Source: Microbacteriaceae bacterium
GTDB taxonomy: Bacteria > Actinomycetota > Actinomycetes > Actinomycetales > Microbacteriaceae
Assembly: GCA_023254555.1 (NCBI GenBank)
Contig: JALRLI010000014.1
Coordinates: 1-19,178 of the forward strand
Direction of reading: 5' to 3'
Length of the DNA stretch: 19,178 bases
Shown here one piece after another: positions 7,512-15,600 of this stretch. A program made the position numbers and the translations under genes. The notes below the pieces were generated by a model that had not been told where the DNA came from, did not search any database, and saw only the letters and a program-made list of their open reading frames with translations. Position 1 is the first letter of the stretch. Each line of letters starts with the position of its first letter.

Positions 7512-7715
7512 ATGGCTGTTCCAAAGCGTAAAAAGTCACGCGCGAACACTCATGCACGTCGCTCACAGTGGAAGGCCGAGGTTCCAAACCTCGTCAAGAC
7601 CGTTGAAGGCGGTAAGACCGTTTACAGCCTCCCACACCGTGCACGCGTTGTAGAGGATTCTGCAGGCACCCCACTGTTCCTTGAATACAAGGGACGCAAG
7701 GTAGCCGACGTCTAA
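7512..7715 (+). CDS. rpmF: Large ribosomal subunit protein bL32
   Basis: This 67-residue protein starts with the diagnostic bL32 N-terminus MAVPKRKKSRANTHARRSQW and is rich in Lys and Arg at its beginning. The C-terminal half contains no cysteine at all, so the four-cysteine zinc ribbon found in many bL32 proteins is absent. It instead reads as a SLPHRARVVED...YKGRKVADV type, the zinc-free (C-minus) version that I know from Microbacteriaceae. A GAGAG ribosome binding site lies shortly before the ATG. The preceding yceD-like gene and the following rnc are its standard neighbours. ACGTC/GACGT arms around the stop codon (7708-7721) form a weak hairpin. Confidence 0.97.
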   Translation: MAVPKRKKSRANTHARRSQWKAEVPNLVKTVEGGKTVYSLPHRARVVEDSAGTPLFLEYKGRKVADV

Positions 7716-7745
7716 AGACGTTCTACCCCACCTGACTGGGTGAGT

Positions 7746-8471
7746 ATGAACCAAAACCAAGAGCCGCAGGGCTCGGAGATAAATTCCGACCTGAGCGGCT
7801 TTTTGGCGCGCTTCGACATTCGCATGTCACCCGAACTCGCTGACCTTGCGTTGACGCACCGATCGCATGCATATGAGAACGGCTCGTCAACGCACAACGA
7901 GCGACTTGAATTTCTGGGAGACTCAATCCTCGGCCAAGTCGTGACGTTGAAGCTGTTTCATGATTACCCTGATCTTCCCGAAGGCGATTTAGCCAAACGT
8001 CGTGCCAGTTTGGTGAGCAGTGCAGCACTTGCCGAGGCTGCCCGCGAATTTGGTCTTGGCGAGCACTTGAAACTGGGGGTGGGCGAAGAGCGCTCTGGGG
8101 GAAGAGATAAGAGCTCAATTCTCGCTGATGCGCTTGAAGCAGTCATCGGTGCGGTTTACCTAGACCAGGGACAAGAAGAGGCAACACGTTTCGTGCTCGC
8201 TCTGATAGAACCGCTGCTCAAAGATCCGACTCGATTTACCACTTCACTAGACCCAAAAACATCGCTTCAAGAAATCGCCTCGAAAGCTCAAGAAGACCTT
8301 CCATCGTATGAAGTCAGCGGTGAAGGTCCAGACCACGACCGTGTCTTCACTGCTCGCGTGACAGTGGCGGGCGTCACCGGTGTAGGGGTCGGTTCGAGCA
8401 AGAAAGCGGCAGAGATTGCTGCAGCGAAGCACGCGTGCGAACAGTTTGCGGCGAAACAAGCCGACCAGTAA
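7746..8471 (+). CDS. rnc: Ribonuclease III
   Basis: RNase III cleaves double-stranded RNA, processing rRNA precursors and some mRNAs. The 241-residue protein has an N-terminal endonuclease domain with the signature HNERLEFLGDSIL (residues 50-62, acidic residues Glu52, Glu55, Asp59) and the second metal-binding pair Asp128 and Glu131 in ILADALEAVIGAVYLD. A C-terminal double-stranded RNA-binding domain runs from about residue 160 to 236, ending in SKKAAEIAAAKHACEQF. Two starts are possible, GTG at 7740 and ATG at 7746. Neither has a good ribosome binding site. I take the ATG, with a weak GGTGA just upstream, and the difference is only two residues. mutM begins 3 bases after the stop, so the two are probably translationally coupled. 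Confidence 0.96.
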   Translation: MNQNQEPQGSEINSDLSGFLARFDIRMSPELADLALTHRSHAYENGSSTHNERLEFLGDSILGQVVTLKLFHDYPDLPEGDLAKRRASLVSSAALAEAAREFGLGEHLKLGVGEERSGGRDKSSILADALEAVIGAVYLDQGQEEATRFVLALIEPLLKDPTRFTTSLDPKTSLQEIASKAQEDLPSYEVSGEGPDHDRVFTARVTVAGVTGVGVGSSKKAAEIAAAKHACEQFAAKQADQ

Positions 8472-8474
8472 CAC

Positions 8475-9380
8475 ATGCCCGAGTTGCCTGAGGTTGACGT
8501 AGTCAGGGCTGGTTTGACACCTGCCCTCACCGGGGCCAAGGTGCAGGCCATCGAGGTTTTCGATCGGCGTTCACTCAAACGACACCGGCCAGAACTTGGC
8601 GAGTTTGAAGAGATCCTTCCTGGTGTGACCTTTATGGCCCCCATCCGGCGCGGAAAATTCATGTGGGTTCCCTTCGCAGACAATCTGGCACTGCTTGCTC
8701 ACCTCGGCATGAGCGGACAAATGCTGCTCAGATCACCCGATGCCACAGACGACAAACACGTTCGGGTTCGGATCTGGCTCGAGCATTCAAAAGACGGCGA
8801 GCTCAGACTTGATTTCTCTGATCAACGCATCTTCGGTTCGCTCGCGATCGATGAGTTAGTCGAGACCGGTGACGGCTTTGCGGCAGGGCTTGGGAGTGAC
8901 AGCAGTCTGATACCAATCCAGGCAGCGCATATATCCAGGGATGCTCTCGATCCGCACTTCGATACGGCAATGTTCAAGCGGCGGTTGAAGCGTCGAAACT
9001 CTGAAATTAAGCGGTCGCTGCTCGATCAGAGCCTCATCAGTGGGATAGGAAATATTTATGCTGATGAGGCGCTGTGGGCCTCCCGAGTTCACCCCCAGAT
9101 GCCCAGCGCTGAGCTGTCGAACAGAAAGGTTGATGAGCTCCTCATCAATGTGAAGCAGGTTTTTTCGAAAGCGTTGGCGGAGGGTGGCACGAGCTTCGAC
9201 GCCCAATACGTCAACGTCAATGGTCAGTCGGGGTACTTTGCACACAGTCTCAACGCGTATGGCCAAACAGGTAAGCCTTGCGCTCGCTGTGGAACGCCTA
9301 TTGCGCGGGCGCCTTTTATGAATCGCTCCTCGCACTTTTGCCCGAAATGTCAGCGACTGGGCCGAAGTAAAGTAATTTAG
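8475..9380 (+). CDS. mutM: Formamidopyrimidine-DNA glycosylase (MutM/Fpg)
   Basis: This base-excision repair enzyme removes 8-oxoguanine and ring-opened purines and has AP-lyase activity. The N-terminus MPELPEV supplies the catalytic Pro2 and Glu3. The RRGKF segment near residues 55-59 carries the conserved DNA-phosphate-contacting lysine. The helix-two-turn-helix region reads GIGNIYADEALW. The C-terminal zinc finger has Cys269, Cys272, Cys289 and Cys292 with the conserved Arg284 between them. Its 301 residues make it slightly longer than the typical 270-290. No Shine-Dalgarno sequence is evident, and the start lies 3 bases after rnc, which suggests coupling. The intact zinc finger and Pro2 argue for a true Fpg rather than a degenerate Nei-like paralogue. 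Confidence 0.96.
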   Translation: MPELPEVDVVRAGLTPALTGAKVQAIEVFDRRSLKRHRPELGEFEEILPGVTFMAPIRRGKFMWVPFADNLALLAHLGMSGQMLLRSPDATDDKHVRVRIWLEHSKDGELRLDFSDQRIFGSLAIDELVETGDGFAAGLGSDSSLIPIQAAHISRDALDPHFDTAMFKRRLKRRNSEIKRSLLDQSLISGIGNIYADEALWASRVHPQMPSAELSNRKVDELLINVKQVFSKALAEGGTSFDAQYVNVNGQSGYFAHSLNAYGQTGKPCARCGTPIARAPFMNRSSHFCPKCQRLGRSKVI

Positions 9381-9383
9381 ATT
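9378..9383 (+). promoter_or_regulatory. Possible -10 box before smc, overlapping the mutM stop codon
   Basis: TAGATT includes the TAG stop of mutM and would place transcription initiation around 9390, some 30 bases before smc. No -35 element is recognisable, so this is only a candidate. Confidence 0.2.
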
Positions 9384-9419
9384 TATGGTTTTGCGTGCGG
9401 CGTTTCAGGGGTGCATCCC

Positions 9420-12400
9420 TTGTATTTAAAGAGTCTCACGATCAAGGGGTTCAAATCCTTTGCCCAACCCACGACTTTCGCGCTCGAGCCTGGCGTAACG
9501 GCAATAGTTGGGCCGAACGGTTCGGGTAAGAGCAACGTGGTTGACGCACTTGCCTGGGTTATGGGTGAGCAGGGTGCGAAGACTCTGCGCGGCGGCAAAA
9601 TGGAAGATGTTATTTTTGCCGGCACCTCAACGAGAGGGCCGCTCGGCCGCGCCGAAGTCGCGCTCACGATTGATAACGCCGATGGCGCTTTGCCGATCGA
9701 ATACACCGAGGTTACGATAAGTCGCACCCTGTTCCGAAACGGCGCGAGTGAGTATGCCATCAATGGCGAGCAGTGCAGACTGCTCGACGTCCAAGAGCTC
9801 CTCTCCGACTCAGGTCTCGGTCGAGAAATGCATGTAATCGTGGGGCAAGGTCAGCTCGACGCAGTACTGCGTGCGACTGCCGAAGATCGACGTGGCTTCA
9901 TCGAAGAAGCCGCTGGAATTTTGAAGCACCGCCGACGTAAAGAGAAAACGTTGCGCAAGCTCGAAGCGATGGAGACGAACCTCACTCGTCTGAATGATCT
10001 TGCCGGAGAAATTCGCAGGCAGTTGAAGCCGCTCGGTCGTCAGGCAGAGGTTGCTCGTGAAGCGCAGACGATTGCTGCGACGGTCAGGGATGCCCGCGCT
10101 CGACTCTTAGCCGATGATGTGCAGACGCTTCGGCGAGAGCTCGACGAGCTCACGCAGAGTGAGCAAGCTCGGCACAGCGATCGAATCGTATCGCAAGAAC
10201 AGCTCGAACAGAAGCAGCTGCGAATTGCGAGGCTCGAGCAAGAACTCAACTCTGATGAACTCGATGCTTCACGGCGGATCACCCTAGCACTTGAATCAGC
10301 GCAGGCAAGACTTCGCGGCCTCTTTGCGCAAACCAACCAGCGGCTTACCTTTCTCGCTACCCAGAGTGAAGCCCCCGAACTCTTGGCTAGGGTTTCTCAG
10401 GCTGCAGTCGATGAGGCGAAAGCAGAGCTTTCCAACCTCGAAGCGCTCCTCCCCGAAGCGGAACTCGCCGCACACAACGCTGCTACTGCAACCCAACAGA
10501 TTCAGCAGAGTCTTGACTCACTTGATAACGAGATCGCCCAACAGTCCGAACTTATCTCAAGGCACGATCTCGAACGTGCTGCGAAAGCAGGAGAGCTCGC
10601 CTCTGCGAGTTCACGCCTCACCGCAGTCGAAGATGAGCTTGCCCGCCAGCAGCTCAGACTTGCGCAGTCGAAGGAGAGCGGCGAAACAGCTCGTGCAGAG
10701 CTCGCGCAATTCGAATCGTCACAAATGGCAGAAGTTGTGCCAACACACTCCCTTGAGGCACGGTATCAATCCGCAAAAGTAGCCTCAGACGCAGCAGATG
10801 ACGCTCTGCTCCAACAGTCCGATGCAGTTCAAAAACTCGAGAGAGAAAAGGTTGCGCTGGAAGCGCGAATTAGTGCACTGAGCCACGCTCTCGACAGAAA
10901 AGATGGTTCGACTGCCCTGATTGAGCAAAACGTTCCTGGTGTGCAGGGCCTTGTTGCTGATCACGTGCATGTTGAGGATGGCTTTGAGCAGGCAATCGCA
11001 GCAGCGCTTGGAATGCTCGCTGAAGCCCTGCTTGTTGAGTCGCAGGCAAAAGCGTTCGACGCACTTGAACGCGTCACCACCGAAGATTTGGGGCGAGTGA
11101 GCATCGTGGTGGCCGACGCTGCTATAGCTGAACCGAACCTGCCAGCGATTGCCGCAACCACTAACGCAGCAAAGGTCGTGAAGGCGCCCCCAGGGGTGTT
11201 GGGTTTACTGTCGACAACGTTGATAGCTGATGATCTCGCCTCTGCGAGGCGAGCAGCTGAGGAACTCGCGAAGCACAAAACTGAGCTACCAATCACTCTT
11301 GTGACAAAGCAGGGCGAGCTGATTACGAGAGCCCTTTTAAGAGGAGGGTCTGGTGCCGCTCCGTCACGAATTGAGCTGGCGGCAGACAAAGAGTCTTCGG
11401 TTGTGAAGCTCGAACACATCGAGAAGGCTCTGGTCCAAGCATCCGCTCAGAAGGAACGACTCTCAGCGGATGCCACCGCAAGAAAACAAGAGGCGGATGC
11501 CGCACTCGCCGAGCTGCGTGAGAACGATGCCCGGCTCAGCGAAGTTTCTGAGCAGCACAACAGGCTGAAAGCGCAGGCTGACGCTGCCGATGCGGATGTC
11601 AGCCGCACTCAAGAAGCCTTGACTGAGATTGCCCTCAAACATGAGGAAGCAACTCGAGCCGTTGCAGATGCGAAGCAGGCGCTCGAAGCAGTCGAGTCGT
11701 CGCCAAGGCCGACGCTTGATCTGACCGAGCGGGACAAAATTATCGAGCAACTTGAAACAGCTCGAGGTGTCGAGATGCAAGCTCGATTGGCCCTCGAGAC
11801 TGCGCGTGAGCGAGTTCGATCAGCGAAGCAAAACGCAGACGCAACGGCTGCTCAACTCGATGCTGAGCGCGAAGCCGCTGAGGAAACCGCGCGATTGGCG
11901 GTGTTGCGCGAGCGCCAGATGAAGCGAGCAGAAACGGTTGCAGCACGCTTACCCATTGTGATTGCTTCGGTCGACCGTTCGCTGGCTCAGGCACGTCTTG
12001 CGCAGCAAGCCGCGGAGCAGGGTCGTGCTTCGCGGAATAACGAGCTGGTTCAACTTCGCTCAGAAGAGAGTGAGCTTCGTGAGTCTCTCCGGCAGATCAC
12101 AGAAGATGTCCACTCTTTTGAGCTGAGAACCTACGAACGCAAACTCAATCTGTCTGCCCTCCTCGAACGTGCGGGTAATGAGCTTGGCTTGGTCGAAGAG
12201 GTTCTGCTCGCTGAGTACGGCCCAGATCAAGAAATCCCAACGGAAGTGGATGGCGAGAGCACGCCTTATGTTCGCGAAGATCAGCAAAAGCGACTCAGTC
12301 GGGCTGAGAAAGCCCTCAATGAGCTAGGCCGGATTAATCCATTGGCGCTTGAAGAGTTCGAAGCTCTCGAGCAACGACACAAATTCCTCACCGAGCAGTT

Positions 12401-12962
12401 GAGCGACTTGGCTAAAACCAAGAATGATCTTCTCAAAATCATTTCAGACATCGACGAACGTATGGAAGGCATTTTCCTCGACGCCTTCAACGATACGAAA
12501 GAAGCGTTCACCAAGGTCTTCCCAATCTTGTTCCCAGGCGGCGCGGGCGAGATAGCGCTGAGCAATCCGGATGACCTCCTGAACACAGGAATTGAGATGA
12601 CAGTAAAACCCGCGGGCAAGAAGGTTGAACGACTCTCCCTGCTCTCAGGCGGCGAACGTTCACTCGCTGCAGTCGCGTGGCTTATCGCCATCTTCAAGGC
12701 TCGCCCAAGTCCCTTCTACATCATGGATGAGGTCGAAGCAGCTCTTGACGATGCGAACCTAGGTCGACTCCTCAGCGTTTTTGAAGAGTTACGAGGCGGA
12801 TCACAACTCATTGTGATTACGCATCAGAAGCGAACCATGGAAATCGCAGACGCACTCTATGGTGTATCGATGCGACAAGATGGCGTTTCTGCGGTCGTGG
12901 GTCAGCGCGTGAATACTGATTGCGATCAGAACAAGACCGAACGAGTCGAGGTAGCCTCCTGA
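9420..12962 (+). CDS. smc: Chromosome segregation protein SMC
   Basis: SMC is the ATPase core of the bacterial condensin-like complex that compacts and separates chromosomes, working with ScpA and ScpB (not encoded here). The 1180-residue protein has the full layout: N-terminal ATPase half with Walker A GPNGSGKS at residues 31-38, a long coiled coil rich in Glu, Ala, Arg and Gln, a hinge near residues 500-650 opening with VPGVQGLVADHV, the returning coil, the signature LSGGERS at 1075, and Walker B MDEVEAALDD with Asp1103 and Glu1104. The TTG at 9420 gives the family-like MYLKSLTIKGFKSFA and has AGGGG 8 bases upstream. A GTG at 9411 would add three residues but overlaps that ribosome binding site. 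The stop overlaps the ftsY start by one base. Confidence 0.96.
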   Translation: MYLKSLTIKGFKSFAQPTTFALEPGVTAIVGPNGSGKSNVVDALAWVMGEQGAKTLRGGKMEDVIFAGTSTRGPLGRAEVALTIDNADGALPIEYTEVTISRTLFRNGASEYAINGEQCRLLDVQELLSDSGLGREMHVIVGQGQLDAVLRATAEDRRGFIEEAAGILKHRRRKEKTLRKLEAMETNLTRLNDLAGEIRRQLKPLGRQAEVAREAQTIAATVRDARARLLADDVQTLRRELDELTQSEQARHSDRIVSQEQLEQKQLRIARLEQELNSDELDASRRITLALESAQARLRGLFAQTNQRLTFLATQSEAPELLARVSQAAVDEAKAELSNLEALLPEAELAAHNAATATQQIQQSLDSLDNEIAQQSELISRHDLERAAKAGELASASSRLTAVEDELARQQLRLAQSKESGETARAELAQFESSQMAEVVPTHSLEARYQSAKVASDAADDALLQQSDAVQKLEREKVALEARISALSHALDRKDGSTALIEQNVPGVQGLVADHVHVEDGFEQAIAAALGMLAEALLVESQAKAFDALERVTTEDLGRVSIVVADAAIAEPNLPAIAATTNAAKVVKAPPGVLGLLSTTLIADDLASARRAAEELAKHKTELPITLVTKQGELITRALLRGGSGAAPSRIELAADKESSVVKLEHIEKALVQASAQKERLSADATARKQEADAALAELRENDARLSEVSEQHNRLKAQADAADADVSRTQEALTEIALKHEEATRAVADAKQALEAVESSPRPTLDLTERDKIIEQLETARGVEMQARLALETARERVRSAKQNADATAAQLDAEREAAEETARLAVLRERQMKRAETVAARLPIVIASVDRSLAQARLAQQAAEQGRASRNNELVQLRSEESELRESLRQITEDVHSFELRTYERKLNLSALLERAGNELGLVEEVLLAEYGPDQEIPTEVDGESTPYVREDQQKRLSRAEKALNELGRINPLALEEFEALEQRHKFLTEQLSDLAKTKNDLLKIISDIDERMEGIFLDAFNDTKEAFTKVFPILFPGGAGEIALSNPDDLLNTGIEMTVKPAGKKVERLSLLSGGERSLAAVAWLIAIFKARPSPFYIMDEVEAALDDANLGRLLSVFEELRGGSQLIVITHQKRTMEIADALYGVSMRQDGVSAVVGQRVNTDCDQNKTERVEVAS

Positions 12963-13834
12963 TGGCAGAGCGTTCCTGGTCGTTCGCGAGTGCTTTTCGA
13001 GGCATGTTCAGCTCGCCTACCATCACCGAAGAAACCTGGGATGATCTCGAAACCGCGCTCATCACTGCTGACTTTGGTCCGGACGTCACCGAGGCAGTGC
13101 TTGACGAGCTTCGAGCGTCAGTCGCTAAATTCAACACCACTGACCCAGCTGATCTCAAACGTATGCTGCGTGAGAATATCGAGGAACGTCTCGCCAAGTT
13201 CGACCCCACCCTCCACCTCTCCGAGCGACCAGCGGTGATTCTGGTTGTGGGTGTAAATGGTGTTGGTAAAACCACCACTATCGGCAAACTTGCGAACTAC
13301 CTGCGTAACTTCGATAAGCGGATTTTGATTGGCGCTGCCGACACGTTCCGCGCCGCAGCTGTGGAGCAATTGGCCACCTGGGCTGAACGCGCCAAGGTCG
13401 AGATTGTCAAGCCAGAGCAGGCAGGGCAAGACCCCGCATCCGTTGCATTTCAAACCGTCGAGCGTGCGATTCGCGACGGGTATGAGATTGTTCTGGTTGA
13501 TACCGCCGGCAGGCTGCAAACTAAGGGTGGCTTGATGGATGAGCTCACCAAAGTGAAACGGGTCATTGAAAAGCAGGCTCCGGTAGCTGAAGTACTGCTG
13601 GTGCTCGACGCGACGACGGGTCAGAATGGTCTTGCCCAAGCGGAGGCCTTCATCGAACACGCAGGAGTCTCCGGACTCGTGCTCACGAAGCTCGACGGCT
13701 CAGCAAAAGGTGGCTTCGTGCTCTCCGTTCAAGAGAAAACTGGCCTTCCAATCAAACTGATTGGCCAAGGTGAGGGAATTTCAGATCTCACCGGATTCAC
13801 ACCCCACGTTTTCGCGCAGCAACTGGTTGGCTAG
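12962..13834 (+). CDS. ftsY: Signal recognition particle receptor FtsY (NG domain only)
   Basis: FtsY is the membrane-associated SRP receptor GTPase. It docks Ffh-ribosome complexes at the translocon. The 290-residue protein has the NG core: GVNGVGKTTT P-loop at about 97-106, DTFRAAAVEQL at 127, DTAGRLQTKGG at 180, and TKLDGSAKGG at 242, then GQGE. The long acidic A domain of Escherichia coli FtsY is missing. The protein instead starts with a short segment SWSFASAFRGMF that resembles the amphipathic membrane-targeting helix. An open frame goes back to 12920, but the ATG at 12962 (overlapping the smc TGA as TGATG) is the natural start, with GAGG upstream in the smc end. It is tightly coupled to smc. 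Confidence 0.96.
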   Translation: MAERSWSFASAFRGMFSSPTITEETWDDLETALITADFGPDVTEAVLDELRASVAKFNTTDPADLKRMLRENIEERLAKFDPTLHLSERPAVILVVGVNGVGKTTTIGKLANYLRNFDKRILIGAADTFRAAAVEQLATWAERAKVEIVKPEQAGQDPASVAFQTVERAIRDGYEIVLVDTAGRLQTKGGLMDELTKVKRVIEKQAPVAEVLLVLDATTGQNGLAQAEAFIEHAGVSGLVLTKLDGSAKGGFVLSVQEKTGLPIKLIGQGEGISDLTGFTPHVFAQQLVG

Positions 13835-13842
13835 CAGGTGAA

Positions 13843-15588
13843 ATGAAGAAACGATCGCGCCGAAATTTCCTCAAAGTAGCAGGAGCAACTGCAGCAGTTG
13901 GGGCAGCCAACCTCCTAGGTTTCATCGGTCTTTCTAACTTTTTCGGCTGGGGTCCACCCCGGGGCGAACCCCTGATGAATGTGCGCCTGCCGAATGATCA
14001 CCGCGCCTTCCATCCCGCAATGAAGCACACCGTGGTGGTGATGTTTGAGAACCGCTCGTTCGATAATGTTCTCGGGCACCTCTACACTCCAGCAACGCTG
14101 CCAGCCGGCAAGAAGTTCGACGGCCTAGCGTTCGGGAGCTACAGCAACACAGATGATGCCGGCAATGTGTATAAGGCACACGTCTATCAGGGAACAACTG
14201 AACATGTCATGATGCAACCCTCGCCAGATCCGGGCGAAGAGTATCCGCACATCAATGCTCAGATTTTTGACACGTACTTGCCCAAGAGCAATGCGTCAAA
14301 GTCTGCTGCGGCAATGGAAGCACCATACAACGTGCCTAAAAATTCGAGTAAACCGAACATGGCGGGTTTTGTCCGTGACTATGCGAGCAAGTACAAAAAG
14401 AACCGCGGAGTAGACGCGTCGCCAAGTGAACTCAAGACCATCATGGGAGGATTTTCACCTGCACAGTTGCCGGTAATCTCCGCACTTGCGCAAAATTTTG
14501 GTGTCTTCGACCACTGGTTCAGCTCGGTTCCAAGCCAGACATACTGCAACCGTTCCTTCTTCAATGCAGCCACTTCACACGGTTTTGTGATGAACCAGAC
14601 AGACGGTGGGTGGGATAAATGGATATACGCTGCGAAATCACCAACAATCTTTAACCGACTCGAAGAGGCCGGTGTGACGTGGCGAATTTACTACGACGCA
14701 CTTCAGCTCGTCTCAATGACGGGCCTCATCCACGCGCCGGTACTGGAGAAGTACTGGCACACAGATCATTTCGCAACGATGGATCAGTTCTATGAAGACG
14801 TGAAGAATGGATCGCTACCCGCATATTCATTCGTAGAACCGCGCCTCGTTTATAACCACAACGATTTTCACCCCCCGGTCGGCACGCTCCGAGAAAGTAA
14901 CGTTGATGGCTTCGAGGTCTACAACGGCATGGTTTCAGATGCGCGTGCGGGTGACGAGCTTGCACACGAGATATACGAAGCGATCAAAGCTTCTCAATCG
15001 AGTTCTGGCTCGAACAGCCAAAACACCGCACTGCTGTTCACATTCGACGAGTCGGGAGGCAACTATGACCATGTTCCCCCTCCAGCAGCGGTGCCCCCTG
15101 ATGACTCAGGGCCTGGAGAAATGGACTTCGAGTTTGACCGTCTTGGTTGTCGCATTCCAGCAATCTTGGTTTCCGCCCACACCGCGGCAGGCTCCATTTT
15201 CAATGCGAACAAGCAGGCCACCTCGTTGCTGGCAACCCTCGAGGTGCAGTTCGGCCTTGAGCCGCTGACCGAACGGGATGCGCACTCGCCAACCATTTTC
15301 GAAGCGTTCAATCTTGCCTCACCCCGGCCGGCGTCTACGTGGCCTGCGACGAAGCCGCTTTGGCAATCACCCAACCCAGAAGCGGTGCCACACCCAGCGA
15401 TTGCAAATCCGCATCACCAGCTCACCGAACCTGCTAAGGGGTTGATTGGTTTGTTGTATGCCCGGTTCGGAACAGCGGAGGAAAAACGCACCGAACCACA
15501 GACGTTCGCTGACGCCTACAATGCGCTGCAGAAGTACGGAGTTGGAATGTTCGGAGTTCCCAAAAACAACACACCCGCAACGAACTAG
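13843..15588 (+). CDS. Tat-exported phosphoesterase, phospholipase C / AcpA acid phosphatase family
   Basis: This 581-residue protein of the phosphoesterase family (PF04185 type: phospholipase C and AcpA-like acid phosphatase) hydrolyses phosphomonoesters or phosphodiesters outside the cytoplasm. The N-terminus is an almost ideal twin-arginine signal, SRRNFLK at residues 5-11, followed by a hydrophobic stretch to about 34. No lipobox follows, so a secreted or loosely wall-associated enzyme is likely. Conserved blocks: VVVMFENRSFDN (metal/active-site Glu69, Asn70), SSVPSQTYCNRSFF (about 227-240, the region of the nucleophile), SFVEPR, and FDESGGNYDHVPPP (Asp402, Glu403). It starts 8 bases after ftsY with a weak AGGTG site and ends 12 bases before ffh. 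Substrate cannot be told from sequence: phosphate scavenging from phospholipids or phosphomonoesters are both possible. Confidence 0.88.
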   Translation: MKKRSRRNFLKVAGATAAVGAANLLGFIGLSNFFGWGPPRGEPLMNVRLPNDHRAFHPAMKHTVVVMFENRSFDNVLGHLYTPATLPAGKKFDGLAFGSYSNTDDAGNVYKAHVYQGTTEHVMMQPSPDPGEEYPHINAQIFDTYLPKSNASKSAAAMEAPYNVPKNSSKPNMAGFVRDYASKYKKNRGVDASPSELKTIMGGFSPAQLPVISALAQNFGVFDHWFSSVPSQTYCNRSFFNAATSHGFVMNQTDGGWDKWIYAAKSPTIFNRLEEAGVTWRIYYDALQLVSMTGLIHAPVLEKYWHTDHFATMDQFYEDVKNGSLPAYSFVEPRLVYNHNDFHPPVGTLRESNVDGFEVYNGMVSDARAGDELAHEIYEAIKASQSSSGSNSQNTALLFTFDESGGNYDHVPPPAAVPPDDSGPGEMDFEFDRLGCRIPAILVSAHTAAGSIFNANKQATSLLATLEVQFGLEPLTERDAHSPTIFEAFNLASPRPASTWPATKPLWQSPNPEAVPHPAIANPHHQLTEPAKGLIGLLYARFGTAEEKRTEPQTFADAYNALQKYGVGMFGVPKNNTPATN

Positions 15589-15591
15589 AAT
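15586..15591 (+). promoter_or_regulatory. Possible -10 box for short-leader ffh, overlapping the upstream stop codon
   Basis: TAGAAT starts with the TAG stop of the phosphoesterase gene and ends 9 bases before the ffh ATG, which has no Shine-Dalgarno sequence. A transcript from here would have a leader of only about two to four bases. No -35 element is clear. Confidence 0.35.
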
Positions 15592-15600
15592 TGCACTGTT

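Noticed and set aside
8856..9335. 159-codon minus-strand open frame inside mutM
   Set aside because: It is antisense to the conserved H2TH and zinc-finger part of MutM and resembles nothing known.
10291..10782. 163-codon plus-strand open frame inside smc
   Set aside because: Out-of-frame shadow of the coiled-coil region. The smc frame is continuous through it.
12920..12961. N-terminal extension of ftsY by 14 codons
   Set aside because: It lies wholly within the smc coding end. The ATG at 12962 overlapping the smc stop is the classic coupled start.
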